This document shows, piece by piece, positions 1 through 5,846 of a DNA stretch of 5,846 nucleotides. Under the pieces are notes generated by a model that was given only the letters and a program-made list of their open reading frames with translations, did not search any database and was not told the DNA's origin. This stretch comes from Methylophilaceae bacterium (GTDB lineage: Bacteria > Pseudomonadota > Gammaproteobacteria > Burkholderiales > Methylophilaceae): positions 1 to 5,846 of the forward strand of contig JADGRN010000105.1 of NCBI GenBank assembly GCA_017880825.1. Reading direction: 5' to 3'. Within the stretch, counting starts at the first letter, position 1, and each line of letters opens with the position of its first letter. Made by a program: the position numbers and the translations under genes.

Positions 1-86
1 GCCGCCTCAATCTCACTGCGGATGAGCATAGTGAGTTGCTGGCTGTGGGCCAAGGCTTGCGTGGCAGGCTGAGGTAATGAAGTCAT
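1..86 (-). CDS. Probable MidA-like (COG1565) SAM-dependent methyltransferase, N-terminal fragment
   Basis: This is the 5' end of a minus-strand gene that runs off the left edge. The ATG is at 86-84 and 28 codons are visible without a stop. The peptide begins MTSLPQPATQALAHSQQ and continues into a helix ending LIRSEIEAA. This resembles the N-terminal helix of COG1565 methyltransferases (the NDUFAF7/MidA family), in which a SQxL..LI..EI pattern precedes the catalytic Rossmann domain. None of the SAM-binding motifs lie inside the window, so the product is inferred from a short similarity recalled from memory and from the arrangement next to a pteridine reductase. No clear Shine-Dalgarno precedes the ATG. 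The gene diverges from the reductase at 166. That a gene starts here is fairly likely; its identity is tentative. Confidence 0.55.
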   Translation of the reverse strand, partial: MTSLPQPATQALAHSQQLTMLIRSEIEA

Positions 87-100
87 GATGTTGAGTCTGG

Positions 101-108
101 ATTATAAT
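101..108. promoter_or_regulatory. Symmetrical -10-like box between divergent genes
   Basis: The octamer ATTATAAT is its own reverse complement, so a perfect TATAAT is read at 103-108 on the plus strand and at 106-101 on the minus strand. On the plus strand it would give a leader of about 50 bases before the GTG at 166. On the minus strand the transcript would start only about 8 bases before the ATG at 86, nearly leaderless, which fits the missing Shine-Dalgarno there. No good -35 box is seen 16-18 bases away on either strand, so promoter activity is an inference. A second, weaker plus-strand candidate is TTGCGG (112-117), 16 bases, then TTTAAT (134-139). Confidence 0.4.
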
Positions 109-165
109 GCGTTGCGGCTTGCACTCAGCGCTGTTTAATTATTTGTTTAATCTCTTGGAATAGGC

Positions 166-918
166 GTGAACTCTAGCTTGCAAGACAAAGTCGTGCTGAT
201 TACCGGCGGCGCCAAACGCGTGGGCTCCTCCATCTGTCGGCTGCTACATGACGGCGGCGCCAAGCTGATGATCCACTACCGCAATTCAGTAGGCGAGGCG
301 CGTGCCCTGCAATCAGAGCTTAATCTGCAACGCCCAAATTCAGCAGCAATTATTCAGGGTGACCTGCTCAATCTGGCGGTGTTGCCCAGCTTGATACAGG
401 AAACCGTCAGCCATTTTGGGCATCTGGATGTGCTGATCAACAATGCCTCCAGTTATTATGCCACCGAGATCGGCGAAATCGGCGACGACCAATGGGAAGA
501 CCTCATCGGCACCAACCTCAAAGCGCCGCTGTTTCTCGCGCAGGCGGCAGCGCATGAACTACGCAAGCAGCAAGGCTGCATCATCAATATCACCGACATG
601 CACGTGGAGCGGCCAAAAAAGGGCTACGTGGTTTACAGCGTGGCCAAAGCCGGATTGGTAACGCTGACAAAATCCCTGGCGCAGGAGCTGGGGCCGGATG
701 TGCGCGTCAACGCAATCGCGCCGGGTCCTGTACTGTGGCCGGAGGACAATCCGCAGTTTGACGAGGTTTACCGTCAGCGTGTAATTTCGCAAACGCTGCT
801 CAAGCGCATTGGTGAAGGTGATGACGTGGCCAAAGCGGTACGGTTCCTGATTCAGGATGCGCCGTTTATCACCGGCCAGGTCATTGCTGTTGATGGCGGA
901 CGCTCACTTAATCTGTAA
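166..918 (+). CDS. Pteridine reductase, PTR1/FolM-type short-chain dehydrogenase
   Basis: This 250-residue protein is a single classical SDR domain of usual family length. The expected role is NADPH-dependent reduction of dihydro- (or oxidised) pterins to tetrahydro forms in the cytoplasm. Residues 13-20 (TGGAKRVG) fit the TGxxxRxG dinucleotide-binding motif of pteridine reductases. HYRN at 37-40 places Arg39 after the second strand, which suits NADPH. NNAS is at 92-95. The catalytic set is Asn117, Asp144, Tyr157 and Lys161. Asp in place of the usual SDR serine, 13 residues before Tyr, is the hallmark of Leishmania PTR1 (Asp181/Tyr194/Lys198) and is also seen in E. coli FolM. PG follows at 186-187, and the C-terminus has the usual ITGQ...DGG. 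The GTG start is favoured because an in-frame TAA lies at 148-150 with no better start between; a weak GGAA sits at 157-160. The ttcA start follows 6 bases after the stop. Family membership is secure; the natural substrate (dihydrobiopterin, dihydromonapterin or dihydrofolate) is not shown. Confidence 0.9.
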   Translation: MNSSLQDKVVLITGGAKRVGSSICRLLHDGGAKLMIHYRNSVGEARALQSELNLQRPNSAAIIQGDLLNLAVLPSLIQETVSHFGHLDVLINNASSYYATEIGEIGDDQWEDLIGTNLKAPLFLAQAAAHELRKQQGCIINITDMHVERPKKGYVVYSVAKAGLVTLTKSLAQELGPDVRVNAIAPGPVLWPEDNPQFDEVYRQRVISQTLLKRIGEGDDVAKAVRFLIQDAPFITGQVIAVDGGRSLNL

Positions 919-924
919 AACTCC

Positions 925-1830
925 ATGATTAAACATCTTCCAGACAACGCCTCCGGCAATTTTATCCGCCTGCGTAATAGCCTGATCAGTGCTACCGGCA
1001 AGGCCATCGGTGATTACAACATGATTGAGGATGGCGACACCGTATTAGTTTGCATGAGCGGCGGCAAAGATTCATACACCATGCTGATGCTGCTTCTGGC
1101 GCTACAACAGCGCGCGCCGATTGATTTCAAGCTTATTGCGATGAATCTTGACCAGAAGCAGCCTAACTTTCCTGAGCATATTTTGCCTGAATACCTGAAA
1201 AATCTGGGCGTGGATTACCGTATCGTCGAAGCCGACACCTACTCCATCGTCAAAGAGAAAATTCCCGAAGGCAAGACTACCTGCTCGCTGTGCTCGCGCT
1301 TGCGTCGTGGCGTCATCTACCGCACTGCCAAAGAACTGGGCGCGAATAAAATAGCGCTGGGTCATCATCGTGACGATATCGTTGAAACGCTATTTCTCAA
1401 CCTCTTCTTCGGTGCCAAGCTGAAAGCCATGCCACCCAAGCTCGCGACCAATGATGGCCAGCACATCGTGATTCGTCCACTGGCCTACTGCACGGAAAAA
1501 GACATTGCGGCCTATGCGCGGGCAATGAACTTCCCCATCATCCCATGCGATTTGTGTGGCTCGCAGGAAAACCTGCAACGGCAAAAGGTAAAAGACATGC
1601 TGCATGCCTGGGAGCGTGAGCAACCAGGGCGGGTAAACAATATCTTCCGCGCCATGACCAATGTCGAGCCCTCACATCTGGCCGACACCAAGCTCTATGA
1701 CTTCAAAGGGCTATCAACTGCGCAAGCGGGCGATGAAGACCCACTGTTCGGTGACATTGATCAAGAGCAGGCGTTAAGCCTGAACAGCAGCGAAGGCTCG
1801 CGCATAGGCTTTGTGCGCAATCTTGGCTAG
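925..1830 (+). CDS. ttcA: tRNA 2-thiocytidine(32) synthetase TtcA
   Basis: TtcA is an ATP-dependent [4Fe-4S] enzyme that installs 2-thiocytidine at position 32 in the anticodon loop of certain tRNAs. The 301-residue product has the PP-loop ATPase signature SGGKDS at 45-50, which adenylates the target base. The conserved block [15 protein letters not shown] holds the cluster cysteines Cys120 and Cys123, matching E. coli Cys122/Cys125. GHHRDD lies at 147-152. A PCDLCGSQ motif (Cys208, Cys211) should supply the third ligand; which of the two is not decided here. RPLAYC (185-190) and the PSHL.D..LYDFKG region (249-262) are also typical. The last 40 residues are variable, as usual in the family. 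The ATG lies 6 bases after the reductase stop with no clear Shine-Dalgarno, suggesting cotranscription and perhaps translational coupling. No hairpin terminator is seen after the gene. Confidence 0.97.
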   Translation: MIKHLPDNASGNFIRLRNSLISATGKAIGDYNMIEDGDTVLVCMSGGKDSYTMLMLLLALQQRAPIDFKLIAMNLDQKQPNFPEHILPEYLKNLGVDYRIVEADTYSIVKEKIPEGKTTCSLCSRLRRGVIYRTAKELGANKIALGHHRDDIVETLFLNLFFGAKLKAMPPKLATNDGQHIVIRPLAYCTEKDIAAYARAMNFPIIPCDLCGSQENLQRQKVKDMLHAWEREQPGRVNNIFRAMTNVEPSHLADTKLYDFKGLSTAQAGDEDPLFGDIDQEQALSLNSSEGSRIGFVRNLG

Positions 1831-1834
1831 CCAA
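1823..1834. repeat. 12-base perfect palindrome over the ttcA stop codon
   Basis: TTGGCTAGCCAA is self-complementary and contains the TAG stop of ttcA (1828-1830). It has no loop and no following T-run, so it is not a standard terminator. It sits at the junction between ttcA and the 3' end of the disrupted minus-strand frame. It may be chance or a protein-binding site; nothing else supports a function. Confidence 0.3.
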
Positions 1835-1836
1835 TG

Positions 1837-2133
1837 TTAATGTCCGCTACGGGCGTATGTACCAACCACTTTTTCAAAACGATCAGCCACTTCCGGTTGA
1901 CTGACGTAGCGATCCATGGTTCCCGTCATCAGACCATCCAGCAAGCCCAGCCGCTGTTGTGGCGGGGAATGATCGCCAGCAGTACGTAACGTTGAATTCC
2001 GAACAGCTTCATAACGTCATCATAACCGCCCTAGCAAGAGACTTTCAACGACCATATTGTGCAAGGTTTCTTGTATCGTCGGCCATTTACTCTTATTATC
2101 TGCCGCACTTCTATCCCACAATTGCGTGTTCAT
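1837..2133 (-). pseudogene. Disrupted small ORF of unknown function, divergent from topA
   Basis: On the minus strand, a frame opens with ATG at 2133-2131 and reads MNTQLWDRSAADNKSK, then TIQETLHNMVVESLLLG down to about 2029. It then hits two adjacent TGA codons (2022-2020 and 2019-2017). The neighbouring frame takes over there as GYDDVMKLFGIQRYVLL (about 2027-1977). The first frame resumes near 1965 with LGLLDGLMTGTMDRYV and ends EVADRFEKVVGTYARSGH at a TAA at 1839-1837. One extra base at the run 2029-2031 and one missing base at the run 1964-1967 explain both shifts. They cancel, giving about 98 codons over 297 bases. The restored protein is soluble-looking, mildly acidic and helix-rich, with no Cys, no signal peptide and no membrane segment. 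I do not recognise the family. No good Shine-Dalgarno precedes 2133; an in-frame ATG at 2055-2053 is another possible start. It could be a decayed gene, or an intact gene with homopolymer sequencing errors. Less likely, the pattern is chance. Confidence 0.45.
2071..2099 (+). promoter_or_regulatory. Candidate sigma70 promoter for topA
   Basis: TTGTAT (2071-2076) and TATTAT (2094-2099) are separated by 17 bases. The -10 matches TATAAT at five of six positions; the -35 keeps only TTG. Transcription would start near 2106, leaving about 26 bases before the topA ATG. The site falls inside the first third of the disrupted minus-strand frame. Assignment rests on pattern matching only. Confidence 0.4.
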
Positions 2134-4684
2134 GTCCAAACTACTGATCGTCGAATCGCCTTCCAAGGCCAAAACCCTGAAGAAGTATTTGGGCAAGGAT
2201 TTCGAGGTGCTCGCCTCTTACGGGCATGTACGCGACCTCATTCCAAAGACCGGCGCGGTGGATACCGAGCACGATTTCGCCATGAAATATGAGATCATCG
2301 AGCGTAACGCCAGGCACGTGGATGCGATTGCCAAGGCGGTAAAAGCTGCCGATGCCATCTACCTGGCAACTGACCCGGACCGCGAGGGCGAGGCGATTTC
2401 CTGGCATATAGCCGAAATCCTCAAATCCAAAAAGCTCATCAAAGATAAAATCCTGAAGCGCGTGGTATTCCACGAAATCACTAAAAGCGCAGTCCAGCAC
2501 GCCATAGACCACCCACGCGATATTGCCATGCCGCTGGTCAACGCCCAGCAAGCGCGGCGCGCACTGGACTATCTGGTGGGTTTCAACCTGTCACCGCTGT
2601 TATGGAAAAAAATCCGCCGCGGTCTGTCGGCAGGCCGCGTACAGAGCCCGGCACTGCGCTTGATTGTTGAACGCGAGCTTGAGATTGAGGCATTCAAGAG
2701 CCAGGAATACTGGACCATTCATATGGATTCACTCAAGCATCAGCATGCGTTTGATGCCAGACTGGTGCAACTGGATGGTAAAAAAGTTGAGCAATTCACC
2801 GTCACAACCCAGGATCAGGAACGCGAAATCGTCGGCAGACTGCTGGTTGCCAGCGCAGGCAAGACCACCGTCTTGCGCGTGGAGAAAAAGCAAAAAAACC
2901 GCAGCCCCGCAGCGCCTTTTACCACCTCGACGCTGCAACAGGAAGCCGTGCGCAAGCTGGGCTTCACCACCAGCCGCGCCATGCGCATCGCCCAGCAACT
3001 GTATGAAGGTATCGATATTGGTGGTGGCGCAGTTGGTTTGATTACTTATATGCGTACTGATTCTTTCAGCATGGCCGCTGAAGCGGTGATGCAGATACGC
3101 GACTACATCAAGAAGAATTTCGATGCCGACTATCTGCCCCAGTCGCCCATCATGTACAAGACTAAAGCCAAGAATGCACAGGAAGCGCACGAGGCCATCC
3201 GCCCCACCGACATTACGTGCACACCTACCAGCCTGCGCGCGCACCTGACCCCAGAGCAGTTCAGGCTTTACGAGATGATCTGGAAACGCGCACTGGCCTG
3301 CCAGATGGCGCCTGCCAGGTTTGACGCAGTGAGCGTAGACCTGGCGGTTGGCAGTGACGCCAACCTGTTCCGCGCCACGGGCCAGACCATGATTTTCCCT
3401 GGCTTCATCGCGGTGTATATGGAAAGCATGGACGATGCCGAAGAAGAAACTGAAGCCAAATTGCCGGTGCTGGAAACCGGCGAAGTGCTGGAAGTGCAAA
3501 AGATTTTTGGCGAGCAGCACTTTACCGAGCCGCCGCCGCGTTACTCTGAAGCCAGCTTGGTCAAGGTGCTGGAAGAATATGGCATTGGCCGCCCCTCCAC
3601 TTATGCCAGCATCATCTCCACGCTGCAGGACCGCGAATATGTGCTGCTGGATAAAAAACGTTTTACGCCTACTGACGTTGGCCGCGTAGTAAATAAATTC
3701 CTTACCGAGCATTTCACGCGTTATGTCGACTACGACTTCACCGCTAACCTGGAAAACGAGCTGGATCAGATTGCTGACGGCGAGCGAGAATGGGTACCTG
3801 TACTGGATGAGTTCTGGCAGGATTTTCATCGCCAGATCAGCGAAAAGGCCAACATCGACCGTGCCGACATGACGCATGAACTCACCGGCGAGGATTGCCC
3901 GAAATGCGGCAAACCGCTGAGCAAGCGCCTGGGCAAGTTCGGCATGTTTATTGGTTGTACGGCTTACCCGGAATGCGACTACATACGCAACCTGAATAGC
4001 GGCGGAGATGTACGCGCAGAGCCATCCAAAATCGGTATCGACCCCGGCACGCAAAAAGACATTCTGCTGATGAATGGCCCTTATGGGCCGTATTTACAGC
4101 TTGGCCTTGCTGTTGAGGGCGAAAAGAAAAAACCCAAGCGCGTCAGCATTCCCAAGGAAATCCCGCTGGCTGACGTCAACCTGGAAATCGCTCTCAAGCT
4201 GGTTGCGTTGCCACGCGACTTGGGCATGCACCCGGTAACCGGTAAACGCATAGTGGCTAACCTTGGGCGTTTTGGACCTTATGTCAATCATGACGGGAAA
4301 TTCAAATCCATCCCCAGAACCGATAACGTATTTGATATTGATTTGGATCGTGCTGTGGAACTGCTGGCTCAGGCTAATACCGGCCCGGCGCCAATACGTG
4401 AATTAGGCGAGCATCCTGTTGAGCAAGGTAGTGTCGCCATCTATGCTGGCCGCTACGGCCCTTACGTACAGCATGGCAAGCTGCGCGCCACACTGCAAAA
4501 AAGCCAGGCGCCAGAGACATTGACACTGGAAGAAGCTGTGGAGCTACTGGCGGCTAAAGCTGCCAAAGAAGCGCCAGCGAAAAAATCCGCAGTAGCGCGG
4601 AAAGCCACTCCCGCCAAGAAAAAGGTAGCTAAAAAAGCTGCCCCTAAAAAAACTGCGGCGAAAAAGAAGGCTACCGGCACCTAG
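2132..4684 (+). CDS. topA: DNA topoisomerase I (type IA)
   Basis: TopA relaxes negative supercoils by transient cleavage of one strand. I start the 850-residue protein at ATG 2132 because the family opens with (M)xKxLxIVESPxKAKT, seen here as MSKLLIVESPSKAKT. The open frame upstream to 2057 has no homology to that start and contains the likely promoter. The Toprim domain has Glu8 and the DxDxE triad Asp81, Asp83, Glu85 (in ATDPDREGE). It lacks the roughly 30-residue insertion present before this triad in E. coli. SAGRVQSPAL lies at 166-175. The active-site tyrosine is Tyr306 in YMRTDS (306-311), with Arg308. EAHEAIRPT and YGIGRPSTYA follow. The C-terminal part has one Cys4 zinc finger (Cys589, 592, 609, 615), then three cysteine-free repeats of about 60 residues, each ending in a GPY motif (near 652, 715 and 776). 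The tail from about 807 has 15 Lys in 44 residues. No Shine-Dalgarno is evident. It converges on the pbpG-like gene. Confidence 0.97.
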   Translation: MSKLLIVESPSKAKTLKKYLGKDFEVLASYGHVRDLIPKTGAVDTEHDFAMKYEIIERNARHVDAIAKAVKAADAIYLATDPDREGEAISWHIAEILKSKKLIKDKILKRVVFHEITKSAVQHAIDHPRDIAMPLVNAQQARRALDYLVGFNLSPLLWKKIRRGLSAGRVQSPALRLIVERELEIEAFKSQEYWTIHMDSLKHQHAFDARLVQLDGKKVEQFTVTTQDQEREIVGRLLVASAGKTTVLRVEKKQKNRSPAAPFTTSTLQQEAVRKLGFTTSRAMRIAQQLYEGIDIGGGAVGLITYMRTDSFSMAAEAVMQIRDYIKKNFDADYLPQSPIMYKTKAKNAQEAHEAIRPTDITCTPTSLRAHLTPEQFRLYEMIWKRALACQMAPARFDAVSVDLAVGSDANLFRATGQTMIFPGFIAVYMESMDDAEEETEAKLPVLETGEVLEVQKIFGEQHFTEPPPRYSEASLVKVLEEYGIGRPSTYASIISTLQDREYVLLDKKRFTPTDVGRVVNKFLTEHFTRYVDYDFTANLENELDQIADGEREWVPVLDEFWQDFHRQISEKANIDRADMTHELTGEDCPKCGKPLSKRLGKFGMFIGCTAYPECDYIRNLNSGGDVRAEPSKIGIDPGTQKDILLMNGPYGPYLQLGLAVEGEKKKPKRVSIPKEIPLADVNLEIALKLVALPRDLGMHPVTGKRIVANLGRFGPYVNHDGKFKSIPRTDNVFDIDLDRAVELLAQANTGPAPIRELGEHPVEQGSVAIYAGRYGPYVQHGKLRATLQKSQAPETLTLEEAVELLAAKAAKEAPAKKSAVARKATPAKKKVAKKAAPKKTAAKKKATGT

Positions 4685-4707
4685 CAAATCCATTTGCAGC
4701 AGCCATA

Positions 4708-4737
4708 AAAAAGCGGCCTGAGAGCCGCTTTTTGTTT
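4708..4737. terminator. Bidirectional intrinsic terminator between topA and pbpG
   Basis: A perfect stem pairs 4708-4717 (AAAAAGCGGC) with 4724-4733 (GCCGCTTTTT) around the 6-base loop CTGAGA. The GC core is flanked by A's on one side and T's on the other, so a T-tract follows the hairpin on both strands. It lies 23 bases after the topA stop and 19 bases beyond the stop of the minus-strand gene. It should therefore end both convergent transcripts. Confidence 0.9.
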
Positions 4738-4752
4738 ATTGGTTCATGCAAC

Positions 4753-5715
4753 CTAGCCCATATGACGCAGCAGGTTACTGCTCTCAATCCATTTACGAAT
4801 GCGTTGCGCATCGCCAATTCTAGAGTACTTGCCATAGGAATCCAGCAACACGATGATGAGCGGCTGGCCAGCTATCTCGGCCTGCATCACCAGACAACGT
4901 CCAGCTTCATTGATAAAACCGGTTTTCGATAACCCAATCACCCAGTCGCTGTTACGCACCAGAATGTTGGTGTTGAGGAACTGCAATGGACTGCGCAGAC
5001 CATGCACTGGCACTTGATAGTTGGGCGTAGTCGTTACCTGGCGAATTTCAGGGTATTGATAAGCGGCGCGTACCATCTTGACCAAGTCTCCAGCTGTAGA
5101 AACGTTGTCGCTATTAAGTCCGGTAGGGTCAACAAAGCGTGAGCGCGTCATGCCCAGCTCCGCAGCCTTGGCATTCATGGCGGTGACGAAGGCTGGCAAG
5201 CCGCCTGGGTAATTGCGTCCCAGCGCGGCGGCAGCGCGGTTTTCCGAGGCCATCAGCGCCAATTGCAGTAATTCAGAACGGGTTAAGTCGGTGCCGACTC
5301 GCAAGCGAGAACCAGTGCCTTTAAGCGAATCTACTTCGGCTGCCGAGATCGTGAGTTGCTCATCCATGGGCAAATGCGCATCCAGCATGACCATGGCGGT
5401 CATCAGCTTGGTGACTGAGGCAATTGGTGTCGGCAGGTCGGTACTCTTGGCGTAGAGGGTCTCGCCGGTGTCTTGGTTGACGATCAGAGCTTTGGAGGAA
5501 GCTAGCCGTAATTCGCCGCTGCCGTCATAATCATCCTTGAATACGCTGCGATTGTAATTAACGTTTTGCAGACGATATTTGTGGTCGGAACGCAGAGTAG
5601 TAATGATTTTGCGGCCGGAAACCTTGTGCTTGCTAGAATGGTTAGCGGCCTCAACAGTAATTGAAGGCAAGGCTAAGCCAAGTGCGCAACACAGCAGTAG
5701 CAAATTTCGTATCAT
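4753..5715 (-). CDS. pbpG: D-alanyl-D-alanine endopeptidase, PbpG/PBP7-type (peptidase S11)
   Basis: This is a low-molecular-weight penicillin-binding protein of 320 residues, expected in the periplasm. There it would cleave D-Ala-meso-diaminopimelate cross-links in peptidoglycan. A signal peptide is clear: MIRN, then a hydrophobic stretch to about residue 20, with a likely cut after VEA (residue 23). A basic, low-complexity linker runs to about residue 70. The S11 catalytic motifs follow in order: Ser100-x-x-Lys103 (SVTK), Ser157-Glu-Asn159 (SEN) and Lys264-Thr-Gly266 (KTG). PTGLNSDN at 197-204 is a typical neighbouring block. The protein ends soon after the catalytic domain, without the C-terminal beta domain and amphipathic membrane anchor of DacA-type carboxypeptidases. 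This favours PbpG over DacA/DacC. The ATG at 5715 is supported by TGAGGT at 5730-5725, 9 bases upstream. Endopeptidase rather than carboxypeptidase activity is inferred from family resemblance. Confidence 0.93.
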   Translation of the reverse strand: MIRNLLLLCCALGLALPSITVEAANHSSKHKVSGRKIITTLRSDHKYRLQNVNYNRSVFKDDYDGSGELRLASSKALIVNQDTGETLYAKSTDLPTPIASVTKLMTAMVMLDAHLPMDEQLTISAAEVDSLKGTGSRLRVGTDLTRSELLQLALMASENRAAAALGRNYPGGLPAFVTAMNAKAAELGMTRSRFVDPTGLNSDNVSTAGDLVKMVRAAYQYPEIRQVTTTPNYQVPVHGLRSPLQFLNTNILVRNSDWVIGLSKTGFINEAGRCLVMQAEIAGQPLIIVLLDSYGKYSRIGDAQRIRKWIESSNLLRHMG

Positions 5716-5724
5716 GCTCGTGTG

Positions 5725-5730
5725 ACCTCA
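5725..5730 (-). promoter_or_regulatory. Shine-Dalgarno of the pbpG-type gene
   Basis: TGAGGT is read on the minus strand 9 bases before the ATG at 5715-5713. It is the only clear ribosome-binding site in the window and it fixes this start. Confidence 0.75.
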
Positions 5731-5754
5731 AATAATCTGTCTAGCAATAATATC

Positions 5755-5766
5755 CAAAATATTTTG
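5755..5766. repeat. 12-base perfect palindrome upstream of pbpG
   Basis: CAAAATATTTTG is fully self-complementary and lies about 40 bases upstream of the pbpG start, where a promoter or operator would be expected. Overlapping it, AATATCCAA (5749-5757) is repeated in inverted form as TTGGATATT (5806-5814). In AT-rich DNA such symmetry can arise by chance. Confidence 0.4.
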
Positions 5767-5802
5767 ATTTGTCATCAAGATAGATGAGTTAGTTTATATG
5801 GT

Positions 5803-5822
5803 TTCTTGGATATTCTTGAATA
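5803..5822. repeat. Tandem 10-base repeat upstream of pbpG
   Basis: TTCTTGGATA (5803-5812) is followed directly by TTCTTGAATA (5813-5822), identical at nine of ten positions. Two sites one helical turn apart on the same face of DNA could bind a regulator, but no known operator is recognised. Confidence 0.4.
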
Positions 5823-5846
5823 TAGACACTTTCACAGTTCATGCGA

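Larger units (their letters stand above)
5731..5846 (-). promoter_or_regulatory. AT-rich upstream region of pbpG, probable promoter region
   Basis: These 116 bases are much richer in A+T than the genes and hold no credible ORF. Minus-strand promoter candidates are weak: TTGATG (about 5777-5772) followed after 17 bases by GGATAT, or after 20 by TATTAT. The region also holds a palindrome and repeats listed separately. The gene to its right lies beyond the window. Confidence 0.35.

Noticed and set aside
2057..2131. N-terminal extension of TopA that looks like a signal peptide (LLLLSAALLS)
   Set aside because: TopA is cytoplasmic, and the family N-terminus begins exactly at the Met encoded at 2132. 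The extension overlaps the likely promoter and lies opposite the disrupted minus-strand frame.
1959..2147. A 62-codon plus-strand ORF between ttcA and topA
   Set aside because: It overlaps the topA start in another frame, its composition is not protein-like, and the minus strand over the same bases gives a much more coherent protein.
2729..4054. A 441-codon open frame antisense to topA
   Set aside because: It is in codon register with topA. Stops on the reverse strand would need TTA, CTA or TCA codons in topA, which are rare here. It has no recognisable motifs, and the plus strand encodes an unmistakable TopA.
4732..4932. A 66-codon plus-strand ORF after the topA terminator
   Set aside because: It is antisense to the conserved C-terminal part of the pbpG-type gene and has no motif or ribosome-binding site.
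5686..5715. Possible lipoprotein signal in the pbpG product (LLLLCC near residues 5-10)
   Set aside because: The cysteines lie inside the hydrophobic core only 9-10 residues from the start, and the lipobox positions do not fit. A normal signal peptidase I site follows at about residue 23.
1..5846. CRISPR arrays, tRNA/rRNA genes, insertion sequences, attachment sites, toxin-antitoxin or defence genes
   Set aside because: I looked on both strands and saw no spaced repeats, cloverleaf, transposase motif, terminal inverted repeats or target-site duplication.

Overview
The window reads as ordinary chromosomal DNA of a betaproteobacterium, probably in the Nitrosomonadales/Methylophilales neighbourhood. 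This placement is inferred from protein style, moderate G+C and the pairing of a pteridine reductase gene with ttcA; no database search was made. Four complete protein genes are intact: a pteridine-reductase-type SDR, ttcA, topA and a pbpG-type D-Ala-D-Ala endopeptidase. The 5' end of a fifth gene (minus strand) lies at the left edge.

Layout. At 1-86 is the start of a minus-strand gene, probably a MidA-like (COG1565) SAM-dependent methyltransferase. It diverges from a plus-strand pair at 166-1830: the reductase and ttcA, 6 bases apart and probably cotranscribed. A perfectly symmetrical -10-like box (ATTATAAT) lies between the divergent genes. The 301 bases from 1831 to 2131 look empty at first. 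The minus strand, however, carries a coherent reading frame of about 98 codons broken by two compensating single-base shifts, both at short G/C runs. I annotate it as a broken or mis-sequenced gene. It ends 6 bases from ttcA, and its possible ATG overlaps the topA ATG on the opposite strand. topA follows (2132-4684), with a Lys/Ala-rich tail. A strong bidirectional hairpin terminator separates it from the convergent pbpG-like gene (4753-5715, minus). The last 131 bases are AT-rich upstream sequence of that gene, with a small palindrome and a tandem 10-base repeat.

Function. The complete genes are housekeeping: reduced pterin metabolism, thiolation of cytidine 32 in tRNA, relaxation of negative supercoils, and peptidoglycan cross-link hydrolysis. 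Apart from likely cotranscription of the first two, nothing suggests that they form one pathway. I see no mobile element, CRISPR, tRNA, rRNA, toxin-antitoxin or defence signature, and no convincing undescribed multi-gene system. The item most worth a second look is the disrupted minus-strand frame at 1837-2133.
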